DNA of 64,000 nucleotides from Caulobacter sp. Root343 (GTDB lineage Bacteria > Pseudomonadota > Alphaproteobacteria > Caulobacterales > Caulobacteraceae): NCBI RefSeq assembly GCF_001425745.1, contig NZ_LMDF01000005.1:556472-620471 (forward strand), written 5' to 3'. A model generated the notes under the pieces. That model did not search any database and was not told the DNA's origin. It worked only from the letters and a program-made list of their open reading frames with translations. Position 1 is the stretch's first letter, and every line of letters starts with the position of its first letter. Both the position numbers and the translations under genes were made by a program. Of the stretch, positions 58,154 through 64,000 are shown one piece after another.

Positions 58154-58264
58154 ACTTGCCCCCTCCGGATGCTGCGCATCCTCCTCCCCCGGAGGGGGAA
58201 GAAGATCGCGCGATATCCTTCTTCCCCCTTCGGGGGAGGAGCGCGAAGCGCGGAGGGGGCAAGT
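58154..58264. repeat. Intergenic repeat family B, copy 2 (large palindrome)
   Basis: The element opens ACTTGCCCCCTCCG and closes CGGAGGGGGCAAGT. Inside, CCCCCGGAGGGGGAAGAAG faces CTTCTTCCCCCTTCGGGGG around an ATCGCGCGATATC centre. This is an almost symmetric 111-bp palindrome. The remainder of the gap up to rpmH (58265-58380) probably holds the rpmH promoter. Confidence 0.82.
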
Positions 58265-58380
58265 TCGTAAGTCCCTGAACCGACTCAGGTTGACATCCCC
58301 GCCTCGTTCTTCTATCCACCGCCCCTCACTCGCGGGGACCTGGTCACCGCGTTCAACGTTTTGCATTTCGGAGCCACGTC

Positions 58381-58515
58381 GTGAAGCGCACCTTCCAGCC
58401 GTCGAAGCTCGTGCGTGCCCGCCGTCACGGCTACCGCGCGCGTATGGCCACCAAGAACGGTCAAAAGATCGTCGCGCGCCGCCGCGCCAAGGGCCGCAAG
58501 CGCCTGACCGCCTAA
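58381..58515 (+). CDS. rpmH: 50S ribosomal protein L34
   Basis: GTG at 58381 with a GGAG ribosome-binding site. The 44-aa product starts [20 protein letters not shown] and ends [11 protein letters not shown], a full-length L34 with the conserved KRTxQPS start and basic body. It heads the conserved rpmH-rnpA-yidC-engB order. Confidence 0.97.
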   Translation: MKRTFQPSKLVRARRHGYRARMATKNGQKIVARRRAKGRKRLTA

Positions 58516-58544
58516 TTGCTCCTCCTCCTTCGGGAGGCGAGACC

Positions 58545-58616
58545 ATGATCAAAGCCGCCTTTTCCAAGAACCTGTCCTCAGGTTTGCGCCGGAAAGGCGG
58601 CTTTTTTCATGTCTGA
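58545..58616 (+). CDS. Candidate 23-aa leader peptide overlapping the rnpA start
   Basis: ATG 58545 has a GGGAGG Shine-Dalgarno (58532-58537) at 7 nt spacing. It opens a 23-codon frame beginning MIKAAFSKNLSS and ending GGFFHV. Its TGA (58614-58616) lies inside rnpA, whose ATG is at 58609. The frame runs through the long hairpin at 58551-58607. Translating ribosomes would melt that hairpin. Existence of the peptide is inferred from the ribosome-binding site and overlap only. Confidence 0.45.
   Translation: MIKAAFSKNLSSGLRRKGGFFHV
58551..58607 (+). promoter_or_regulatory. Long hairpin with T-tract that buries the rnpA ribosome-binding site
   Basis: AAAGCCGCCTTTTCC (58551-58565) pairs with GGAAAGGCGGCTTT (58591-58604) with one bulge, and T's continue to 58607. 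An inner stem AACCTG/CAGGTT (58569-58574, 58579-58584) closes a TCCT loop. The shape is that of an intrinsic terminator. The 3' arm also contains the only Shine-Dalgarno candidate (GGAAAGG) for rnpA. A smaller CCTCC-TTCG-GGAGG hairpin (58524-58537) precedes it. Confidence 0.7.
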
Positions 58617-59070
58617 AGTCCAGGCTCTAAAGTTCGAGCGCCTACGCAAGCGCCCCGACTTCCTGCTGGCGGCCAAGGCCCCGGCCCTGTCGCGCGGCGC
58701 GGTCTTCGTCCAGATGCGCAAGCGCCCCGACGAGGATCCGACCGTTCGGGTCGGCTTCACCGCCACCAAGAAGATCGGCGGCGCCGTCGAGCGCAACCGC
58801 GCCAAGCGCCGCCTGCGCGAGGCCGCCCGCCTCGTCCTGCCCCTTCATGCGCGGCCTTCGCACGACTATGTGTTCATAGCGCGCGGCGGTACGACCGCCC
58901 GCGAATGGGGGCGTTTGCTTGACGATGTCAAAACCGCGCTGATAAGCCTCGCCGCCGAGCACGATCGGGCGGGAGCCAAAGTCCCGCAACCGTCGTCCGG
59001 CGCCCCATCCAAAGACGTCACGTCCGAAGTCGCCTCTTCCCAACAACCCGATCTCAAAGTTTCCGGTTAA
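58609..59070 (+). CDS. rnpA: Ribonuclease P protein component
   Basis: The 153-aa basic protein has the family signature [14 protein letters not shown] and the preceding [22 protein letters not shown] follows later. It binds the RNase P RNA for tRNA 5' maturation. The C-terminus (about residues 120-153, rich in Ser, Pro and Glu) is a non-conserved extension. The start ATG lies directly after a U-tract hairpin, and yidC follows after 7 bp. No yidD homologue lies between them, unlike in many bacteria. Confidence 0.95.
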   Translation: MSEVQALKFERLRKRPDFLLAAKAPALSRGAVFVQMRKRPDEDPTVRVGFTATKKIGGAVERNRAKRRLREAARLVLPLHARPSHDYVFIARGGTTAREWGRLLDDVKTALISLAAEHDRAGAKVPQPSSGAPSKDVTSEVASSQQPDLKVSG

Positions 59071-59077
59071 GCGCTCC

Positions 59078-60937
59078 ATGCAGAACGACAACAAAAACAC
59101 GCTGATGTTCATCGTCAGCGCGTTCGTGATCCTGATCGGGTACCAGTTCTTCATCCTGGGTCCGCAGCAGAAGAAGGCCGAGGCCGAGCTTCAGGCCAAG
59201 AAGGCGGCCAACGCCAAGCTGGCGACCCAGCCGGGCGTGACGCTGGACGCCAACGGCAATCCGGCCCCGCTGCGCCTGTCGCGCGATCAGGCCAAGGCCC
59301 AGAGCCCGCGGATCGTGGTCGACACCCCGGCCCTGTCGGGCTCGATCGCCCTGAAGGGCGGCCGCATCGACGACCTGCTGCTGCGCAAGTACGCCGAGAC
59401 CGTCGACAAGAACTCGCCGCCGGTCGAGCTCTTCCGCCCCGAGGGCGCCGAGCACGCCTGGTTCGCCGATTTCGGCTGGGCCGGCGCCAACCTGCCGGGC
59501 CTGCCCGACAGCCGCACCGTCTGGACCGCCGCGCCGGGCCAGGTGCTGCGCCCCAACTCGCCCGTCACCCTGACCTATGACAACGGCATCGGCCTCAACT
59601 TCACCCGCGTGATCTCCGTCGACGACCAGGCGATGTTCACGGTCACCGACAGCGTCCGCAACGTCGGGACCCAGGGCCTGCAGCTGGCCCCCTACGCCAC
59701 CGTCCAGCGCCAGGGCATCACCGACAAGCTGGGCAAGACCCAGATCGTCCACGAAGGCGCCATCGGCGTGTTGGGCTCGGGCAAGGACCAGAAGCTGGAG
59801 CTGAACAAGTACGGCAAGTGGAAGAAGGACAAGCCGCTGAGCACCTTCGACTCGGTCGGCGGCTGGGCGGGCATCACCGACAAGTACTGGCTGGCGGCCC
59901 TGATCCCCGGTCAGGACCAGACCATCAAGGCCCAATACCGCGTCACCCAGGCCGGCGGCACCGACATCTACGACGTCAACTTCGTCGGCCCGACCCAAGC
60001 CCTGAACCCGGGCGCGACCCTGACCCAGAAGACCCGCCTGTTCGCCGGCGCCAAGACCGTGCCGCTGCTGCGCAAGTACGAGTACGGCGCGACGACCCCG
60101 CCGGCCATCTGGGAGTTCTGGAGCACCGCCAAGGCCGAGATCCCGCGTTTCGACGACGCCGTGGACTGGGGCATGTTCCGCTTCTTCACCCGCCCGATCT
60201 TCAACATCCTGGAGATCTTCTACAAGCTGGTCGGCAACTTCGGCCTGGCCATCATGCTGCTGACCGTGCTGCTCAAGCTCATCCTCTATCCGATGGCGGA
60301 CAAGAGCTATGAGAGCATGGCCAAGATCAAGAAGATCTCCCCCGAGGTCGAGAAGCTGAAGGCCAAGCACAAGGACGACCCCGCCAAACAGCAGCAGGAG
60401 ATGATGGCTCTGTACGCCAAGGAGAAGATCAACCCGATGATGGGTTGCCTTCCGATGCTGGTGCAGATCCCGGTCTTCTACTCGCTGTACAAGGTGCTGA
60501 CCGTCACCATCGAAATGCGCCACGCGCCGTTCTTCGGCTGGATCCACGACCTGTCGGACCGCGATCCGACGTCGATCTTCACGCTGTTTGGCCTGATCCA
60601 CTGGGATCCGGCGACCGCGCCGCTGATCGGCTCGTTCCTGGGCGGTCCGCTGCACATCGGCGTCTGGCCGCTGCTGTACGGCTTCACCATGTGGCTGACC
60701 ACGGCGATGAACCCGCCGGCCGGCGATCCGGTCCAGCAGCGCATCTTCCAGCTGTTCCCGCTGATCTTCACCTTCACCCTGTCGCAGTTCGCGGTGGGCC
60801 TGGTGATCTACTGGTGCTGGAGCAACATCCTGACCATCGTCCAGCAGTACGTGATGATGCGCCGCTACGGCGTCGAGAACCCGATCGACAAGATCATCGC
60901 CCGATTGCAGGGCAAGACCGTCGGCGCGACCGGATGA
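59078..60937 (+). CDS. yidC: Membrane protein insertase YidC/Oxa1
   Basis: The 619-aa protein has the Gram-negative layout. TM1 is [19 protein letters not shown] near the N-terminus. A large periplasmic beta-supersandwich domain spans about 80-370. The conserved insertase core (TM2-TM6) includes [40 protein letters not shown] and [19 protein letters not shown], then [13 protein letters not shown]. It inserts and folds inner-membrane proteins, alone or with SecYEG. Its stop overlaps the engB start by four bases (ATGA). Confidence 0.97.
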   Translation: MQNDNKNTLMFIVSAFVILIGYQFFILGPQQKKAEAELQAKKAANAKLATQPGVTLDANGNPAPLRLSRDQAKAQSPRIVVDTPALSGSIALKGGRIDDLLLRKYAETVDKNSPPVELFRPEGAEHAWFADFGWAGANLPGLPDSRTVWTAAPGQVLRPNSPVTLTYDNGIGLNFTRVISVDDQAMFTVTDSVRNVGTQGLQLAPYATVQRQGITDKLGKTQIVHEGAIGVLGSGKDQKLELNKYGKWKKDKPLSTFDSVGGWAGITDKYWLAALIPGQDQTIKAQYRVTQAGGTDIYDVNFVGPTQALNPGATLTQKTRLFAGAKTVPLLRKYEYGATTPPAIWEFWSTAKAEIPRFDDAVDWGMFRFFTRPIFNILEIFYKLVGNFGLAIMLLTVLLKLILYPMADKSYESMAKIKKISPEVEKLKAKHKDDPAKQQQEMMALYAKEKINPMMGCLPMLVQIPVFYSLYKVLTVTIEMRHAPFFGWIHDLSDRDPTSIFTLFGLIHWDPATAPLIGSFLGGPLHIGVWPLLYGFTMWLTTAMNPPAGDPVQQRIFQLFPLIFTFTLSQFAVGLVIYWCWSNILTIVQQYVMMRRYGVENPIDKIIARLQGKTVGATG

Positions 60938-61617
60938 GCGAGGACCTCACTCCCAAGCTTCCCACCGTGCTCCCGGGCGCGCCCGGGTTCACGGAAGACG
61001 AGATCGAGGCGGCGCGGGTGTTCTTCGCCCAGCCGGTCTCGTTCATGATGGGCGCGGTGCGCATGGACACCATGCCGCCGTCCGACCTGCCCGAAGTGGC
61101 CTTCGCCGGCCGCTCCAACGTCGGCAAGTCCAGCCTGATCAACGGCCTCGTCGGCCAGAAGTACCTGGCCCGCGCCTCGAACGAGCCGGGCCGCACGCGG
61201 GAGATCAACTTCTTCCTGCTGGCCGAACAGGTGCGGCTGGTCGACCTGCCCGGCTACGGCTTCGCCCGCGTCTCGCGCTCGATCGCCGACAAGTTCCAGG
61301 ACCTGGGCCGGGCCTATCTGCGCGGGCGTCCCAACCTGAAGCGCGTCTACGTGCTGATCGACGCCCGTCACGGCCTGAAGAAGGTCGACCTGGAGGCGCT
61401 GGACGCCCTGGACGTGGCGGCGGTCAGCTACCAGATCGTCCTGACCAAGGCCGACAAGATCAAGCCGGCGGAAGTCGACAAGGTCGTGGCCGAGAGCCAG
61501 AAGGCCATCGCCAAGCGCGCCGCGGCCTTCCCGCGCGTGCTGGCCACCTCGTCCGAAAAGGGCCTGGGCATGCCGGAACTGCGGGCCGAGATCGTCCGGC
61601 TCTGCATCGACGAGTAG
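60934..61617 (+). CDS. engB: Ribosome-biogenesis GTPase EngB (YihA/YsxC)
   Basis: The 227-aa TRAFAC GTPase has G1 GRSNVGKSS (residues 59-67), G2 around [11 protein letters not shown]3 [11 protein letters not shown] and G4 LTKADKI. It has an extended N-terminus of about 50 residues, common in alphaproteobacteria. It acts in 50S subunit assembly. It is translationally coupled to yidC. A family A repeat follows 18 bp after the stop. Confidence 0.96.
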   Translation: MSEDLTPKLPTVLPGAPGFTEDEIEAARVFFAQPVSFMMGAVRMDTMPPSDLPEVAFAGRSNVGKSSLINGLVGQKYLARASNEPGRTREINFFLLAEQVRLVDLPGYGFARVSRSIADKFQDLGRAYLRGRPNLKRVYVLIDARHGLKKVDLEALDALDVAAVSYQIVLTKADKIKPAEVDKVVAESQKAIAKRAAAFPRVLATSSEKGLGMPELRAEIVRLCIDE

Positions 61618-61635
61618 AGCTGACCGCCCCAACCG

Positions 61636-61732
61636 TGTCATCCCGGAAGCCTCGCAGAGGCTATCCGGGACCGCCGGAAGCGCTGAGCTTCTTGCGGTCC
61701 CGGCTCTTCGCTTCGCTACGGCCGGGATGACA
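61636..61732. repeat. Palindromic intergenic repeat, family A, copy 4
   Basis: A 97-bp element opens TGTCATCCCGG and closes GGCCGGGATGACA, sharing GGGACCGCCGGAAGCGC with copy 3. The rest of the 230-bp gap to the DUF3850 gene (61733-61847) shows no gene. Confidence 0.87.
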
Positions 61733-61847
61733 CGAGAGTATTGGATCACGAGGCTATCCACAGCCCTCTTGCCGTCCATTAACCCTGCGCTAGGTTCCGA
61801 CCGTCAGAACCGCCCGCTTCCGCTTTCCTAGAAAAGTCCGCCGCCCC

Positions 61848-62324
61848 ATGACCCGCCACGAACTCAAGACCTGGCCCAAATATTTCGCCGCCGTCCGCTC
61901 GGGCCAGAAGCGTTTCGAGATCCGCCGCAACGACCGCGAGTTCAAGGTCGGCGACATCCTGGTGCTGCGCGAGTTCGATCCCGAGGACGACGCCTATACC
62001 GGCCAGGTCGAGGAGCGTCAGATCACCTTCCTGCTGTCGGAAGAGGATTACGGCGTCATCCACGGCTTCGTGGCCATCGGCTTCGGCGAGGTGGCGCCGC
62101 ATCCGGACGCGGCCGCCGAGGTCACCGCCGACAGCCTGGCGCAATGGCACGAGACCGCCGCCTCCAACGCCGCCCTGCGCGCCCAGGAGGCCCGCAAGGT
62201 CTCGGAGAGCTACGCCAAGAGCAATATGAGCGTCGCCAGCGACCGCCACGGCGCGGTGGCCGACCTGGCCGCGACCGAAGCCGGCTTCCACGCGGCGGCG
62301 GCGCGGATCGTGCGCAAGGGATGA
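61848..62324 (+). CDS. DUF3850/ASCH-like (PUA-fold) protein, 158 aa
   Basis: The N-terminal 85 residues (RHELKTWPKYFAAVRSGQKR, then FEIRRNDREFKVGDILVLRE) match the DUF3850 pattern of small PUA/ASCH-like folds that probably bind RNA or modified nucleotides. The C-terminal part is an Ala/Glu-rich helix region specific to this protein. ATG at 61848 has no strong ribosome-binding site (an AGAAA lies 11-15 nt upstream). Genes of this family often lie in phages, but no other phage gene is near. Confidence 0.85.
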   Translation: MTRHELKTWPKYFAAVRSGQKRFEIRRNDREFKVGDILVLREFDPEDDAYTGQVEERQITFLLSEEDYGVIHGFVAIGFGEVAPHPDAAAEVTADSLAQWHETAASNAALRAQEARKVSESYAKSNMSVASDRHGAVADLAATEAGFHAAAARIVRKG

Positions 62325-62335
62325 TTTGAGTTTGT

Positions 62336-62478
62336 TCTCCTCCCCCTCTGGGGGAGGGGGACCGGCGAACGCCGGTGGAGGGGCCCATGGGCGGCGGCTA
62401 ACGCACGACCCCTTCGCGGACCCCCTCCGTCTCGCCGCGTATTCGCGGCGATCCACCTCCCCCTAATGGGGAGGAGAG
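62336..62478. repeat. GC-rich inverted repeats between DUF3850 and cheW (family C-like)
   Basis: The left side holds CTCCCCCTCTGGGGGAGGGG and a CGGCGAACGCCGG hairpin. The right side holds CCACCTCCCCCTAATGGGGA and GGAGAGG. The GGAGGGGCCCATGGGC segment resembles the block in the repeat at 47381-47619. It lies between convergent genes and could terminate both. Confidence 0.6.
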
Positions 62479-62491
62479 GTCTCCGTGGGCC

Positions 62492-62944
62492 TTAAGCCGC
62501 TTCGCTGATGACCGTCGGGAAGACGTCGTCCATGCGCAGATAGGTGATCAGGCGGTTTTCCATCGAGATGATCGCCTGGATGTAGCGCAGCTCTTCGACG
62601 CCGACGTCCGGGGCCGGCTGCAGGCTGTCGCGCGGCACGGTGAAGGTTTCCGACACGGCGTCGACCAAGATGCCGGCCAGGCGGTCGCGGCACTCGACGA
62701 CGACGATCACGTGGCGGGTCTCGGGGATGGTGACGCCCAGGCCCAGGCGGTTGCGCAGGTCGATGACCGGCATGATCGCGCCGCGCAGGTTGATGACGCC
62801 GCGCATGTAGGACGGGGCGTGCGGGATCGGGGTGGCCGGGGTCCAGCCGCGGATTTCACGCACCGTCTTCACGTCGATGCAGAATTCCTGCTCGCCGATG
62901 CAGAACGAGATCAGCTCCAGCGCGGGCGCGGTGGTGTCGGTCAT
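62492..62944 (-). CDS. cheW: Chemotaxis coupling protein CheW
   Basis: The 150-aa single-domain CheW has ELISFCIGEQEFCIDVKTVR, then EIRGWTPATPIPHAPSYMRG, VINLRGAIMPVIDLRNRLGL and VDAVSETFTV, all classical. It links chemoreceptors to CheA. It is isolated here: no cheA, mcp or cheY lies in the window, so it may serve a receptor array encoded elsewhere. ATG at 62942-62944. The 142-bp gap to cydX upstream holds nothing I can assign. Confidence 0.95.
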   Translation of the reverse strand: MTDTTAPALELISFCIGEQEFCIDVKTVREIRGWTPATPIPHAPSYMRGVINLRGAIMPVIDLRNRLGLGVTIPETRHVIVVVECRDRLAGILVDAVSETFTVPRDSLQPAPDVGVEELRYIQAIISMENRLITYLRMDDVFPTVISEAA

Positions 62945-63086
62945 GGCGAAAAAATCCCCGGTAGAATGAGCCGGTCAAGGCCGCGTCGTCGCGCTTCGAC
63001 CGATCCCTACAAGAGCCCGCGCCCCCTTTAACAAGCGTTAAGGCTGAGGTTGGAAGGGCGCGGTCGAATGTCGCGGCCGCCGGTCC

Positions 63087-63206
63087 CTAAGGCTCCGACA
63101 GCCCCTCGTCCCCGTCGTCGGACAGGTTGAACTCGTACCAGACGCCGTTCAGCACGCCGAAGGCGACGGCCAGGCCCAGGCCCAGGATCCAGGTGAAGTA
63201 CCACAT
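63087..63206 (-). CDS. cydX: Cytochrome bd oxidase small subunit CydX/CbdX, 39 aa
   Basis: ATG at 63204-63206 opens MWYFTWILGLGLAVAFGVLN, then GVWYEFN and an acidic tail. The MWYFxWILG start, single membrane helix and position directly after cydB (14 bp) identify CydX, which stabilises the haem centres of the bd quinol oxidase. Confidence 0.93.
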   Translation of the reverse strand: MWYFTWILGLGLAVAFGVLNGVWYEFNLSDDGDEGLSEP

Positions 63207-63220
63207 GGCGCTCTCGCTCC

Positions 63221-64000
63221 TCAGTACAGGTCGGGGTTGGTGGTCAGGGCGCCGGTGGTGCTGCGGCCCCACAGCACCCGGTAGACGAAGGCCGTGTACA
63301 GCAGGATCAGCGGCAGGAAGACCACCGTCACGATCAGCATGACGAACAGGGTCAGATGGGTCGACGAGGCGTTCCAGACCGTCAGGCTGGAGCGCGGGTC
63401 GAAGCTGCTGGGCAGGATGAACGGGAACATCGACAGGCCCACGGTCCCGACGATCCCGGCCGTCGAGATCGACGAGCCGCCGAACGCCATCCAGGCCTTG
63501 TTCCAGCGCATGCCGGCCAGGGCCAAGCCGGCGCCGACGAAGCCCATGACGGGCGCGAGGATCATCCAGCCGTGGCGGCCGTAGTTGTCGAGCCAGGCGC
63601 CCGGCGCGTGCACCGCCGGCGTGCCGCGCAGGGGATTGGAAGGCCCCGCCGCGTCGGCCAGGCCCTCGATCCGGAAGCCCAGCCCCCCGAACGCCACCCA
63701 GAAGCCGCCGGCCGCGAACAGCACGATGCTGGCCAGGCCGGCGATCTCGCCGATGCGGCGGGCGCGCTCGGTGACCGGGCCCTCCTCGGCCTTGACCGTC
63801 AGCCAGGCCGCGCCGTGCAGCACCAGCATGGCCACGGACAACAAGCCGCACAGCAGGGCGAACGGCGAGAAGAGGCCGATGAAGCTGCCCTCGTAGAAGG
63901 CGCGCAGGTCGCTATCCAGCCGGAACGGCGCGCCCTGCAGCACATTGCCGATGGCCACGCCGAAGCACAGCACCGGCACGAAGCCGCCGACGAACAGGCC
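63221..64000 (-). CDS. cydB: Cytochrome bd quinol oxidase subunit II, C-terminal part
   Basis: About 260 residues are present and the gene runs off the right edge. Hydrophobic helices with GLFVGGFVPVLCFGVAIGNV, SFIGLFSPFALLCGLLSVAM, GLSMFPFILPSS and LYTAFVYRVLWGR fit CydB. The stop TGA is at 63221-63223, followed by cydX. With CydA, upstream and outside the window, it forms the high-affinity, oxygen-scavenging terminal oxidase of the inner membrane. Confidence 0.95.
   Translation of the reverse strand, partial: GLFVGGFVPVLCFGVAIGNVLQGAPFRLDSDLRAFYEGSFIGLFSPFALLCGLLSVAMLVLHGAAWLTVKAEEGPVTERARRIGEIAGLASIVLFAAGGFWVAFGGLGFRIEGLADAAGPSNPLRGTPAVHAPGAWLDNYGRHGWMILAPVMGFVGAGLALAGMRWNKAWMAFGGSSISTAGIVGTVGLSMFPFILPSSFDPRSSLTVWNASSTHLTLFVMLIVTVVFLPLILLYTAFVYRVLWGRSTTGALTTNPDLY

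Noticed and set aside
61848..62324. DUF3850 gene as a phage remnant
   Set aside because: The family occurs in phages, but no integrase, structural gene, tRNA end or composition shift is seen around it.

Overview
The window is about 64 kb of high-GC DNA from a Caulobacter-like alphaproteobacterium (Caulobacter or a close relative in Caulobacteraceae). I infer this from the flagellin N-terminus at the left edge, four large TonB-dependent receptors (TBDRs) of the Caulobacter/Xanthomonas type, an rpmH-rnpA-yidC-engB block, a CydB/CydX oxidase pair, and several families of GC-rich palindromic intergenic repeats. I see no prophage, insertion sequence, CRISPR array, tRNA or rRNA. Coding density is high, and most lines of antisense open reading frame are GC-driven shadows.

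Layout. 1-2.6 kb: flagellin end, a 38-residue orphan peptide, and wrbA divergent from a LysR regulator with a palindromic operator between them. 2.6-12.1 kb: a leftward block with two near-duplicate TBDRs (one carrying the STN signalling domain), a FecI-like sigma factor, a FecR-like anti-sigma factor and a BNR-4 family protein related to polysaccharide lyases. This reads as a cell-surface-signalled glycan locus. 13-22.5 kb: a leftward gene set (orphan solute-binding lipoprotein, TBDR, exported CocE/X-Pro-type hydrolase, 2-hydroxycarboxylate transporter) divergent from a TctDE-like response regulator and kinase. It looks like one sensing, hydrolysis and import module for a carboxylate ester or amide. 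22.5-24.2 kb: an ABC-F ATPase.

24.3-41 kb: the most coherent metabolic locus. A PA14-containing GH31 alpha-xylosidase, a GH35 beta-galactosidase, a flavin-dependent tryptophan-halogenase-like protein and a TBDR point left. An IlvD/Edd dehydratase, DgoK, DgoA, a vSGLT-like Na+/galactose symporter, an FCD-type GntR regulator and an aldo/keto reductase point right. The enzymes resemble the Cellvibrio xyloglucan set and would feed released galactose into the De Ley-Doudoroff galactonate route. Four LacI-type palindromes with an AGCGCT-like core, two promoters with the same architecture and a small-RNA or attenuator candidate lie between the genes.

41-48 kb: a LuxR-type HTH reading frame that contains another gene in a different frame, two unknown proteins and an RND efflux pair. 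48-58 kb: an SGNH esterase, a sorbosone-dehydrogenase-like lipoprotein, a TetR/TetA pair with two operators, small Cys-rich secreted proteins, a flavin monooxygenase, DUF2164, a second TetR, an HSL-type hydrolase and a quinone oxidoreductase. 58-64 kb: rpmH, a candidate translated leader overlapping rnpA, yidC, engB, a DUF3850 protein, cheW, cydX and the 3' part of cydB.

All family calls are from reading sequence by eye. No database search was possible.
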